Positions 1 through 7,833 of a DNA stretch of 64,000 nucleotides are shown piece after piece (position 1 is the stretch's first letter; each line of letters opens with the position of its first letter). The notes under the pieces were generated by a model. The model worked only from the letters and a program-made list of their open reading frames with translations, had not been told where the DNA came from and did no database searches. Position numbers and translations under genes: made by a program. The stretch spans positions 1 through 64,000 of the forward strand of contig NZ_JADLQX010000006.1 of assembly GCF_015477605.1 (NCBI RefSeq), in the 5' to 3' direction. The stretch is from Nocardia amamiensis (GTDB taxonomy: Bacteria > Actinomycetota > Actinomycetes > Mycobacteriales > Mycobacteriaceae).

Positions 1-150
1 GAAGGCAAAGGCATCCCCTTCACCACCTGGGCCGGTTGGTACCGCCTCGACGCCCACGAACGCTCCCTCGGCGAACCCGAAGGCCGCGAGCGCGTCAAGG
101 TCGTCGAACGCGAAGACATGCTGCGCGCCAGCGAGCCGCACAAGGTCTGA
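1..150 (+). CDS. C-terminal end of a ferredoxin-NADP reductase-like FAD oxidoreductase (partial)
   Basis: The window opens inside this gene; 49 codons remain before a TGA at 148-150. The visible tail runs through GKGIPFTTWAGW, then LDAHERSLGE, GRERVKVVE and REDMLRASEP. A W..LDA.E...GE..GR.RVKVV...ML pattern matches what I remember of the C-terminus of the actinobacterial FprA family (adrenodoxin reductase-like, FAD and NADPH dependent, passing electrons to ferredoxin). The domains that would prove this lie upstream of the window, so the call rests on the tail alone. Confidence 0.55.
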   Translation, partial: EGKGIPFTTWAGWYRLDAHERSLGEPEGRERVKVVEREDMLRASEPHKV

Positions 151-196
151 TCGTCCCGCGGCGACCGACTCCGCTGCCGCGGCAGCATCCCCGGTG

Positions 197-1120
197 ATGG
201 TCGTTGTGGCAGCGGAAAATCCGACACTGAGGCATTCTGTACAAGTGTTCGATGCCCACCTGCACATCTTCGACCCGCGGTTCCCGCTGGCCGAGAACGA
301 GGGCTACCTGCCCGAGCCGTTCACCGTCGCGGACTACCGCAAGCGCATGTCGCGGTTCGACATCAGTGGCGGCGCGGTGGTCAGCGGGTCGTTCCAGGGC
401 ACGGATCAGAGCTACCTGAAGGCCGCCCTCGCCGAGCTGGGCGAGGGTTGGGTCGGCGTCACCCGTCTCGACTTGGACGCCACCGACGAGGAGATCATCG
501 AGCTGGATCGCATCGGCGTGCGCGCGTTGCGGTTCAACCTCAAACGCGCGGCCGCCGACATCACCGGGATGACGTTGCAAGCGCTGCGAGCGCATGAATT
601 GGCCGGTTGGCACGTCGAGGTCTACATCGACGGCACGATGCTCGCGTCACTGCAACCCGTCATCTCCAAGCTGCCCGCGCTGTCGGTCGACCATCTCGGC
701 ATGTCCGAGGAGGGGCTGCCGTTCCTGCTCGATCTCGTCGATCGCGGTGCGCGGGTCAAGGCAACGGGTTTCGGCCGGGTCGCCATGAACGTCGCCAACA
801 CGCTGCGCCGTGTCCATGCGGTGAACCCCGAAGCGCTCATGTTCGGCAGCGATCTGCCCGGCACCCGGGCGGGACGCCCGTTTCAGGACTCGGACGTCGA
901 TCTGCTCTGTGACGTGGTCGGCGCCGACATGCATGCGGTGCTCGAGGACAACGCGCGCGCGTTCTACCGGCTTCCCGCTCGCGAGCGGACTGTCACCATC
1001 GACCCGGCCCCGACGCTGCCGCTGCATCGCCCGGAACCGCCGACACTCCGGCTGCGCCGCGACGAATTGCCCGGCAGCCGAGCCGGAGACACGATTCCGT
1101 TCCCCGCCATCGACCGCTGA
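197..1120 (+). CDS. Amidohydrolase family 2 (TIM-barrel metal-dependent hydrolase)
   Basis: The protein has about 307 residues. The N-terminal DAHLHIFD motif supplies the paired metal-binding histidines of the amidohydrolase barrel. VDHLG near the middle and FGSDLPG near the C-terminus match the later metal and catalytic positions of the amidohydrolase_2 family, which includes 2-pyrone-4,6-dicarboxylate lactonase-like hydrolases. The substrate cannot be read from the sequence. A GTG at 194 sits directly before the ATG at 197 and neither has a good ribosome binding site. The gene stops four bases before the convergent DUF456 gene. Confidence 0.8.
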   Translation: MVVVAAENPTLRHSVQVFDAHLHIFDPRFPLAENEGYLPEPFTVADYRKRMSRFDISGGAVVSGSFQGTDQSYLKAALAELGEGWVGVTRLDLDATDEEIIELDRIGVRALRFNLKRAAADITGMTLQALRAHELAGWHVEVYIDGTMLASLQPVISKLPALSVDHLGMSEEGLPFLLDLVDRGARVKATGFGRVAMNVANTLRRVHAVNPEALMFGSDLPGTRAGRPFQDSDVDLLCDVVGADMHAVLEDNARAFYRLPARERTVTIDPAPTLPLHRPEPPTLRLRRDELPGSRAGDTIPFPAIDR

Positions 1121-1123
1121 CGT

Positions 1124-1606
1124 TCAGGCGGCGATCGCGCCGGCGACCCAGACGCCGGTGGCAAGTAACGCGCCGAAGAGTTCGATGAGGATGGACAGGC
1201 CGACGCCCTTCAGCGCGTGACCCGTTGCCCGCCACGCCTCTTGGTTGACGCGCAGCCGGTGGAGTTCCGAAAGATACACGCCGAGAACGAAGCCGGCGAA
1301 CAGGCCGACGACCGGGATCACGAAGAACCCGACAATGCCGAGAATCGCGCCGAGGAAGATCGCGCGATTGGACACCCCCGCTTCCTTCATCTTGCGTCCC
1401 GGCCAGGTGTATTTGACGACCCCGGAAAGCGCCAGCAGCAACGTGCTGATCGCGAAAACGGTCCACGCGGTGGCTCCGCCGGTCATGAAGGCCCAGACCG
1501 CGATGGCGCCGAAGATCAGGATGACACCCGGCAGGATCGGCACGACGATCCCGATGAGGCCGACCAGGATCACCAGGCCGACGACCACTTCACCCCACAC
1601 GCTCAC
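1124..1606 (-). CDS. DUF456 family membrane protein
   Basis: This 160-residue protein is almost entirely hydrophobic, with about four membrane segments: residues 5-40 rich in G, V, I and L, a segment around VFAISTLLLALSGVV, and a pair near GAILGIVGFFVIPVVGLF and FIGALLATGVWVAGA. The glycine-rich hairpins are typical of DUF456, a small actinobacterial inner-membrane family of unknown function. It starts at GTG 1606 behind GGGAGGAAC. It is convergent with the amidohydrolase and divergent from the DJ-1 gene. Confidence 0.8.
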   Translation of the reverse strand: MSVWGEVVVGLVILVGLIGIVVPILPGVILIFGAIAVWAFMTGGATAWTVFAISTLLLALSGVVKYTWPGRKMKEAGVSNRAIFLGAILGIVGFFVIPVVGLFAGFVLGVYLSELHRLRVNQEAWRATGHALKGVGLSILIELFGALLATGVWVAGAIAA

Positions 1607-1734
1607 TGACGGTTCCTCCCGTTTCCCGCGAATCTCGCGCTGCTGGGATTGTGGCGCACCGGCGTTGTCCGCGCACAGCGAAGGTTCCGGTCCAGCGGAG
1701 CGGCAGTCATCGGGCGGCGCTGGACCGGAAGAAT

Positions 1735-1770
1735 TGACAGTATGCTGTCAAATATGACAGGATACTGTCA
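1735..1770. promoter_or_regulatory. Twin palindromic operator overlapping the DJ-1 gene start
   Basis: Two near-identical palindromes lie side by side: TGACAG-TATG-CTGTCA at 1735-1750 and TGACAG-GATA-CTGTCA at 1755-1770. Their centres are exactly 20 bp apart, about two helical turns, so two dimers would sit on one face. The second copy ends on the A of the ATG at 1770, and the likely ribosome binding site AGGA (1759-1762) is inside it. The MarR-type regulator at 2471 is the obvious candidate ligand, though this is inference. Confidence 0.75.
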
Positions 1771-2399
1771 TGACCACGAAGACAGTGCACATGGCCGTTT
1801 ACGACACTCTCGCCGACTGGGAGGTGGGCGCGGCCACCGCGCACATCAACAAGCCGAGCTGGCATCGGGAGCCGGGAACCTGGCAGGTCAAGACGGTCGG
1901 GCTGACCGAGGAGCCGATCACGACGATGGGCGGGATGCGGATCGTGCCGGATGTCGTGCTCGCCGATCTCACGCCCGCTGACAGCGCGATGCTGATCCTG
2001 CCGGGCGCCGAGACGTGGATGGGGCCGGAGCTGGACGCGTTCGGGGAGAAGGCGCGCGAGTTCGTGGCCGCGGGCGTTCCGGTCGCCGCGATCTGCGGCG
2101 CGACTTTCGGGCTGGCCAAGCAGGGCCTGCTCGACAACCGCAGGCACACCAGCAATGTCGCGGAATTCCTGCTCTACAGCGGGTATTCGGGTGCCGAGCA
2201 TTATGTCCAGGAGCCTGCCGTCACCGACGGTGACGTGATCACGGCCAGCGCGAGCGCGCCGTTCGAGTTCGCGCGCGAGGTGCTGGGCAGGCTCGGGGTG
2301 TACGAGCCGCATGTGCTGGACGGCTGGTACCGGCTGTTCGCGCACGCCGATCCGGAAGGATGGGCGGTGCTCGAGGCGTACGACGCGCAGCATGCGTGA
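1770..2399 (+). CDS. DJ-1/PfpI family protein (class I glutamine amidotransferase-like)
   Basis: This 209-residue protein has the DJ-1/PfpI fold signature: Glu18 in the first loop (DWEVG), the nucleophile elbow AICGAT with Cys109, and His126 in RRHTSN. Members act as glyoxalases, chaperones, amidases or isonitrile hydratases, and nothing here separates these. The ATG at 1770 has AGGA seven bases upstream, inside an operator; a second ATG at 1791 is possible. The gene is followed by a MarR-type regulator on the same strand, suggesting a regulator-target pair. Confidence 0.8.
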   Translation: MTTKTVHMAVYDTLADWEVGAATAHINKPSWHREPGTWQVKTVGLTEEPITTMGGMRIVPDVVLADLTPADSAMLILPGAETWMGPELDAFGEKAREFVAAGVPVAAICGATFGLAKQGLLDNRRHTSNVAEFLLYSGYSGAEHYVQEPAVTDGDVITASASAPFEFAREVLGRLGVYEPHVLDGWYRLFAHADPEGWAVLEAYDAQHA

Positions 2400-2450
2400 G
2401 CGAGCGCCCGCGAGCGAACAACGGACACAGCGCGCCGTTGCGCACGACCC
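2395..2450 (+). repeat. Dispersed repeat family 2, single copy
   Basis: The stretch holding GCGAGCGAAC, GGACACAGCGCGCCGT and GCGCACGAC closely matches, in reverse complement, the 80-bp units at 56241-56400. It starts at the DJ-1 stop and fills the space before the MarR gene's ribosome binding site. Confidence 0.6.
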
Positions 2451-2470
2451 GGTCGGCAGGGAGGTGGAGC

Positions 2471-2920
2471 ATGGACCGTGAACAGGAGTTGTTCGCCACG
2501 GCGGCGATCACGTCGTTCCGTTTGAACGGCCAGTTCCTCGCGGTGGCCGAGGAACTGGCGCGACCGGCGGGTTTGACCGCCGCTTGGTGGCAGGTGCTGG
2601 GCGCGGTGCTGCGCACGCCGTTGCCCGTCGCGGGGATCGCCCGCGAAATGGGCATCACCCGCCAGAGCGTGCAGCGCATCGCGGACCTTTTGGTGGACAA
2701 GGGACTTGCCGAATACCGGCCCAATCCCGCCCACCGCCGCGCGAAACTCGTCGCAGTCACCGACGCGGGCCTTGCCGCGGTCCGGCGCATCAACCCGCAA
2801 CACGCGGCGATGTCCAAACGCCTCGCCGCCGAACTCGGCCCCGAACAACTCGCACTGACCGTCGATGTACTCACCAAGCTCTCCGTTGCCATGGACGCGA
2901 TCACCACGGCCGACGACTAG
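2471..2920 (+). CDS. MarR family transcriptional regulator
   Basis: The protein has 149 residues. A winged helix-turn-helix is visible: LTAAWWQVLGAV, then VAGIAREMGITRQSVQRIADLLVDKGLAEY with the wing ending in NPAHRRAKLVAVTDAG. ATG 2471 follows a strong site (GGAGGTGGAG), which decides this start over longer in-frame options. The likely target is the twin palindrome in front of the DJ-1 gene upstream. Its TAG stop is part of a CTAG that borders the accessory unit to the right, so that unit inserted exactly at the end of this gene without damaging it. Confidence 0.85.
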   Translation: MDREQELFATAAITSFRLNGQFLAVAEELARPAGLTAAWWQVLGAVLRTPLPVAGIAREMGITRQSVQRIADLLVDKGLAEYRPNPAHRRAKLVAVTDAGLAAVRRINPQHAAMSKRLAAELGPEQLALTVDVLTKLSVAMDAITTADD

Positions 2921-2937
2921 GCAGTGTCTCGAAGTCG
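2917..2937 (+). repeat. Left terminal inverted repeat of the accessory unit, with CTAG target
   Basis: CTAG (2917-2920) is followed by GCA and then GTGTCTCGAAGTCG (2924-2937). The same 14 bases occur inverted at 8339-8352, again next to CTAG. IS5-family elements prefer such targets, and an IS5-like transposase tail lies just inside this end. Confidence 0.65.
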
Positions 2938-2943
2938 AGCAGG

Positions 2944-2975
2944 GGTTGAGGGCGGGCGTGAGCCCGCCCTCAACC
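2944..2975 (+). terminator. Strong hairpin just inside the left repeat
   Basis: GGTTGAGGGCGGGC (2944-2957) pairs perfectly with 2962-2975 around a GTGA loop, a GNRA-type tetraloop. No long T-run follows. It would end MarR transcription or shield the element from outside transcripts. Confidence 0.65.
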
Positions 2976-2984
2976 GTTACCGAC

Positions 2985-3218
2985 CTATAGATTGATGGCG
3001 GCGATGTGGAGCGTGGCCTGGTACCGGACGGCGAGTTCGTCGAATCTGATCGCCACGGCCCGATGTTCGAGCTGGCCGGTGGATCTGGGCGGCGGGCTGG
3101 GACCGGCGCGATCGGTGACTCGCCAGCACAGGCCGGAGCATCCCGTATCGCGCAGGTGATTTCGGCGCGAGCTTGAAAGTCCCGAGCGCACCGCTTGCCC
3201 CGGTGCGGGTTCAAACAA
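2985..3218 (-). pseudogene. IS5-family transposase remnant (C-terminal part)
   Basis: The minus strand encodes a 77-residue open frame with RRNHLRDTG, a basic spacer, then LEHRAVAIRFDELAVRYQAT and LHIAAINL before the stop. This matches the C-terminal end of IS5-type DDE transposases: an R.HLR.RGI segment, then a RG.ATRYDKLA..Y.A...LA.I.LWL pattern. The catalytic domain is missing and the spacing is altered, so it cannot be active. The 3' end lies about 50 bp from the left inverted repeat, the usual distance in such elements. Confidence 0.55.
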
Positions 3219-3849
3219 TTTTCACCCAGGACCTGGTTGCCGTTCCTTTGAAGGAACCACAGGTTCGCAAGGTTGTCGGAGTTGCTGGTGACCAGGAGGT
3301 CACCGGCTTGCCGTCGACGATCCCGACCGGGTCGTCGAGTTGAACGGTCGGGATCAGGCGGAGTTGCGCCGCGTTGTGCGCGGTGAAGACGCCCCCCGCT
3401 TGCTGGGCCCCGGGGTCAGGGACAATCGCTCCACCACCGACGCCGACAACTCCGGGCCCGCCGGGACCAGGGGCTTTGTTCCAGCGCCCGCCGTCCTCGT
3501 GGTTGGGATCATCTGTTCTTTCGGTAGTTCCGCGCAATAAGGACGGTCGAGGTCAGGCCGGTTGCGAGGTGGAGGGCGCGCCGGATTGATTCGGATGTCC
3601 CATGGCTCGGCTTGCTGGCCCAGGCGTGAATTGCCCGCTGCTCACCGGGCAGGACTGGTGCAGGCAAGGCATTGCGCATGCTGTAGCCGTGAATGGGCAG
3701 TTGCCTCCGAAGGCTCCCAGGTGTAGTCGCTCTTCGTTCGGTGTCGCACCTGAGTGGAATGATCGCCTTCGTGGTGAGCTCTAAGGCCACTCGGACACAG
3801 GCAAGCTGCCCCGTCATGGTGGGCGCGACAGAGCGAGGCGGGATTTGAC
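3219..3849. other. Gene-poor stretch upstream of the Argonaute gene
   Basis: No convincing gene is visible. Short frames on both strands have no recognisable domain. An 11-bp perfect inverted repeat (GATCCCGACCG at 3319-3329 with 3345-3355) could form a hairpin. The stretch looks like decayed element DNA plus the Argonaute promoter region. Confidence 0.5.
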
Positions 3850-5451
3850 ATGCGTAGAACAGGCTCACCGCAGCTGGCGTTCAACTTCGTCCCGGTCCGA
3901 TTCTCGGCAGAGCAGTTCGATGGAGGGCTGGTCCAGTACGAGTCACATGATCAACTGAACAGCCTCCGCGTCAAGCTGGAGGGCACACATGTAGTTTCCA
4001 GGACCCGGGGCGGGATTGCTTGTATCCCGATAGATGACGACGCCGACTTGCACGGCACACCGACCACCTTCGTAACCCGCGAATACCAGAGGTTGACAAT
4101 GCGTCTGGTGCAGGAGGCGCTGCTGAGGACGGTTCTGGATTGGGGTTACAGGTTGCGCAGGCGCGTCCCGCCGACCTTCGTGTCGCGAATGCAGCGCAAG
4201 GACCTGCTCGAACCGCAGGGGCGTGGTCGAGTTCAGGACCTTCTCGGGAATCTCCATGTGTTCCCCCAGTGGGTTCTGGACAGCAGGGCGGTCGGTCCGT
4301 CGAACCGTCCAGGGATCATCATCGGCTTGAAGACTCGGTATGAGATCGACATGACGGTGGCGGAGTTGATCGAACGCGGCCTCTCGGTAGAGGGCTTGTA
4401 TGTACTCGCCGAAGACAGCACACGCGAGTCGTTTTCGTGGATGGACCAGTATGCGTCCCGGAGAAACGTAGGTGCTGTAGATCATGTCGACGGCACCGAC
4501 CTAGTGCTTCGTGATGCGCCCCGGATTGGACGCGTCCCAGCGGCTGAGGCGTGGCTGGAGGGCCGCCGCGACGTCTTCACCACGGTGTTGACTGCTCTCG
4601 CGGGGGCAGATGGTACGCGGATCGCACGAGAGCTGGAACGAGCAACCTTCGACTTACTGGGGGCGTTCGGCCGCTACGAGAAGACTGTTGACATCGCGGG
4701 TCGCCTCGCAAGGCGTGGGCCGCTGAGTATCGCGCGCGGTCTGTCAGTGGTTCTCGAGCGGCCGGTCGGATCGAGTAACGACGGTGGCCGGGCGGTCCAG
4801 TGGAGCTTCTACGATTCTCCGGTATTCCAGTTCGACCAATCGGGGGACAAGACGGACCGATCCGCAGACCGTGGCCTCGATGAGTACGGGCCCTTCGACG
4901 TCGAGTTCTTTGCCAAGAAGAAGCCCCGGATCGCGATCATCACACCCCGGGTCCACAAGGGCATCGTGGAGAACTTCGTGAACAAGTTCCTTCATGGGGT
5001 GCAGGGCGAACGTGTGTACAGCCAGGGTTTCGTCCGTAAATACCGTCTGGGCGATTGCATCCCGACCATGCATGCATTCGATGGAGCCGTCACGGACGCT
5101 GGTGCATACCGAGAGGCGTGCCGTGGCGCCCTCCGAGCGGGCGACGTCGATCTCGCTTTAGTGATCACAAGCGAAGCTCAGGTGCATCTGAGTGGCGACG
5201 ACAGTCCCTACCTCGTCGCCAAGTCGACCTTCATGGGCCAGGGCGTTCCAGTTCAGGAGGTGAAGATCGAAACAGCGCGGCTGAGCAAGCTCGCCTACCC
5301 TCTCAACAGCATCGCTTTGGCGTGCTACGCCAAGCTTGGTGGCGTTCCGTTCGTGATCGCTGCTCCGCGCCCTCTTGCGCAGGAGTTGGTGATCGGTATC
5401 GGCAGGCTCATGTCAAGGCGAGTCGACTGTCCGAGCCGGAGCGGGTCGTAG
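3850..5451 (+). CDS. Prokaryotic Argonaute, N-terminal to MID part, cut short by a frameshift
   Basis: This frame (533 codons before TAG) carries the front of a long prokaryotic Argonaute. It starts at ATG 3850 behind GAGGCGGG, with LAFNFVPVRF at the N-terminus. Residues about 150-200 (RPGIIIGLKTRYEI and EGLYVL) resemble the linker/PAZ-like region of long-B Argonautes. The MID domain begins near residue 365 (KKKPRIAIITPRVHKG). The 5'-phosphate pocket is readable as Y454-x3-K458, Q469 and K495 (CYAKLGG), the YK-QK pattern of guide-binding MID domains. The frame reaches ELVIGIG at the first PIWI strand (residues 512-518) and then runs out of register. The last 15 residues are out of frame. The true product would be about 766 residues, usual for a long Argonaute. 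Confidence 0.8.
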   Translation: MRRTGSPQLAFNFVPVRFSAEQFDGGLVQYESHDQLNSLRVKLEGTHVVSRTRGGIACIPIDDDADLHGTPTTFVTREYQRLTMRLVQEALLRTVLDWGYRLRRRVPPTFVSRMQRKDLLEPQGRGRVQDLLGNLHVFPQWVLDSRAVGPSNRPGIIIGLKTRYEIDMTVAELIERGLSVEGLYVLAEDSTRESFSWMDQYASRRNVGAVDHVDGTDLVLRDAPRIGRVPAAEAWLEGRRDVFTTVLTALAGADGTRIARELERATFDLLGAFGRYEKTVDIAGRLARRGPLSIARGLSVVLERPVGSSNDGGRAVQWSFYDSPVFQFDQSGDKTDRSADRGLDEYGPFDVEFFAKKKPRIAIITPRVHKGIVENFVNKFLHGVQGERVYSQGFVRKYRLGDCIPTMHAFDGAVTDAGAYREACRGALRAGDVDLALVITSEAQVHLSGDDSPYLVAKSTFMGQGVPVQEVKIETARLSKLAYPLNSIALACYAKLGGVPFVIAAPRPLAQELVIGIGRLMSRRVDCPSRSGS

Positions 5452-6149
5452 GTATCACGACTGTGTTCAGCGCGGATGGTAACTACCTGTTGTCGAATAC
5501 CTCCCGTGAGGCGAACTACGACGACTACCCCCGAGAACTCCTACGCTCACTGACCGAGTGCATCGAGGACATCAAGAGGCGTAATGCCTGGCAGCGGGGC
5601 GATGAACTTCGGCTGGTGTTCCACGTTTTCAAGCCCCTGAAGGATATTGAGGCCGATGCGGTCAAGGAACTCGTCGACAGCCTGACCCGGCAGTACGCCC
5701 GGGTCGAGTTCGCGTTCGTGCATGTGAGCACCGAACACGAGTGGGTGATGTTCGATCGCGCTAGCTCAGGCAACGTGTACCAGCGGACAGGCGGTCAGAG
5801 TAAGGGCTACTACGTACCGGATCGCGGCTTCGCCGTGCCTATCGGAACAACTGACATGCTGCTGTCGGTCACCGGGCCGATGGATCTGAAGAGTGCGGTT
5901 CATGCTGTACCCAAACCGTTGCTGCTTCACCTTCACCGACAGTCCACGTTCACCGACATGGAGTACCTGGCGCGGCAGGTTTTCCGGTTCACCTCGATGT
6001 CGTGGCGCACCATGTACCCCTCCAACGAACCGGTCACGATCCTGTACTCCGACCTGATTGCCGATCTTCTCGGCCACCTGCGACATGTCCGGAACTGGAA
6101 TGCCGACGCTGTCGCCACCACGTTGCGCACCAGCAGGTGGTTCCTGTGA
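5406..6149 (+). pseudogene. PIWI domain of the same Argonaute, in the -1 frame after the frameshift
   Basis: Reading resumes in another frame at GCT 5406 as AHVKASRLSE, then RVVGITTVFSADGNYLLSN, and ends with SWRTMYPSNEPVTILYSD and a C-terminal TSRWFL, a typical PIWI end. One missing base after GGCAG at about 5405 would restore GIGSAHV. The first catalytic Asp of active Argonautes is Gly518 here, and the second is replaced (H592-VFK in place of H-x-D-G), so the restored protein would bind but not cut. No slippery heptamer is seen at the junction, so decay or a sequencing error is more likely than programmed shifting. Its TGA overlaps the nuclease start. Confidence 0.75.
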
Positions 6150-7420
6150 CGACCTCGGGGCGTCACAACCCCTCGGATATCACCGGAGAACTCCTCGGTA
6201 CCCGGATCGCGAACCTCGAGGACATCGTCCAACGCGCGAACCTGCCCGGGAACCTCGACGGCTTGCTGGCTCACCACATCCTCAGCGATCGCTACGGCAG
6301 CATCGCATGGAACGTGAACCCTATGACCCCGGAGTGGTTGGCAGACAACAAGGACCGGCTGGTGTTCGCCGCAGGTCTGGCGATTCTCGGCTATGGGCTC
6401 ACCGGGTTCTCGTCGATCGAGTCCGCAACGGGTCGGCAACACCTGAAAGACGGCCTGCCCAACCTCATGCGCAGGAATCCCTTCGAAGCCGACGGTGTCA
6501 CCTTTGTGAACGATCCCTGCCAGGTCGTCGGAATCGCTCTCGCTGTCAACGCCGTCCATGAGGACCTGCCCAAGGCACGCGCCTGGCTTGCCGGAGTGCT
6601 TCATGATCCTCAACTGAGACCAGCCACACCATTACTGGGGATATTCCAGCAACGCGCCCGCCAGATTATCGAGGCACCGGGCGATTTCAATCCTCACTTT
6701 CGTGCCATCTCTGATCCTGTGGAACTGGCCGGATGGCACTGGCTGGCAACCCATCCTGAAAGCCGGGTCCTGAAAGACGCCGAGGAGCTTCAGGACGTTC
6801 GATCGCGCCTAGTCAGCGGACTAATTCTCAGTGGAGCCGAGTCGGCATCGGCAACGCGTGCCGCTCTTCTGTTGGAGGCCGTGTCACGCATCGTCACCAC
6901 GAGTGTCTATGACTTCGTATTGAGTACCAGCCATGTCGGCGTGCTGCTGGGACGATTCAGCGACGCCATGCGCCAATGGCGTTACGACGGCGACAACCTC
7001 ACCAATCCCATCCGATGGCCGATTACCCAGGAACGCGAGGTTCAGAACATTCTCTGGTTGATCCTCCGGCCCGTATTCGATGATTTAATCGACGAAGAGA
7101 CACTTCGAAAATTCGGACACAGCACCTATCGAGCAGATTTCGCGATTCCTTCCCTCGGACTGCTCATCGAAGTCAAGTACGCACGTAGGGCATCAGACTT
7201 CAAAGATTTCGAGAAGGAGATTGCCGAGGACTACGTCGCATACCTCACCGACAACCATCCGTACAAGAAGCTCGCCGTGTTCATCTACGACGAATCCTGC
7301 TCCGTACAGGAACACGGAACCACCCGCAACGCATTGATCAAGCTTCCCCACATTACCGACGTCGTCATTGCTTCGCGACCCAGCCACATCCCCGCCCCAC
7401 CGCGTACCCGCCGCGAGTAG
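6146..7420 (+). CDS. Argonaute-associated PD-(D/E)XK nuclease
   Basis: This 424-residue protein starts at GTG 6146, inside the Argonaute stop (GTGA overlap), behind AGGTGG, so it is translationally coupled to the Argonaute. The N-terminal 290 residues are helical and unrecognised. The C-terminal part has a PD-(D/E)XK core: YRADF with D331, then LLIEVKYARR with E342 and K344 eleven residues on, followed by a helix (DFEKEIAEDYVAY) and the strand KLAVFIYDES, as in restriction-type nucleases of the DpnII/Mrr-like groups. Family knowledge says inactive long-B Argonautes often sit beside such a nuclease, which becomes the effector when the guide-loaded Argonaute finds invader nucleic acid. The exact subfamily is not certain. 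Confidence 0.75.
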   Translation: MTTSGRHNPSDITGELLGTRIANLEDIVQRANLPGNLDGLLAHHILSDRYGSIAWNVNPMTPEWLADNKDRLVFAAGLAILGYGLTGFSSIESATGRQHLKDGLPNLMRRNPFEADGVTFVNDPCQVVGIALAVNAVHEDLPKARAWLAGVLHDPQLRPATPLLGIFQQRARQIIEAPGDFNPHFRAISDPVELAGWHWLATHPESRVLKDAEELQDVRSRLVSGLILSGAESASATRAALLLEAVSRIVTTSVYDFVLSTSHVGVLLGRFSDAMRQWRYDGDNLTNPIRWPITQEREVQNILWLILRPVFDDLIDEETLRKFGHSTYRADFAIPSLGLLIEVKYARRASDFKDFEKEIAEDYVAYLTDNHPYKKLAVFIYDESCSVQEHGTTRNALIKLPHITDVVIASRPSHIPAPPRTRRE

Positions 7421-7833
7421 GCACGGCTCTTTCCAGCCGCTGACGAGTCCTCCATCCGTCGATTGCCTCTCGTCGGTCTCGTGCCGAGTGGTCATTTCCG
7501 TCCTGCTCGGGAATCAGCAGGGTGTGTAACCGGGGGCGGGTGGACTGTGATGACGGTGGCAGATAAACATCCATCGAAGGTCGCGATGTCACGTGCACGT
7601 CACCCTCACACAGGGAAGATGCTCCTTGGCACCGAGATCGCCGAGTTCGGCGACTCGTGGCCGAACCCGTTGGCCTGCTACCCGAAACGTTGAGGCGCGC
7701 GGGTGCACTCGGTGGCAGAGGTGCCTCGCACCGAGAACTCGCACGGGCGCACTGCATATTTCGCGCGCAACCTCACGTGGTGGCCGACCCAATGATCACA
7801 GCCTGCACTGTCTGTACAACCTCGGTCAGGTCA
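7421..7833. other. Decayed DNA downstream of the nuclease
   Basis: No gene was recognised on either strand. Short open frames lack start signals and domains. The stretch probably holds old mobile-element DNA. Confidence 0.5.

Noticed and set aside
3211..3537. A 108-codon minus-strand frame (Pro/Gly-rich) upstream of the Argonaute
   Set aside because: Low-complexity composition, no start signal, and competing frames on the other strand; treated as decayed DNA.
5395..5451. Programmed -1 frameshifting in the Argonaute
   Set aside because: No X-XXY-YYZ slippery site or evident stimulatory structure; a lost base or read error explains it more simply.
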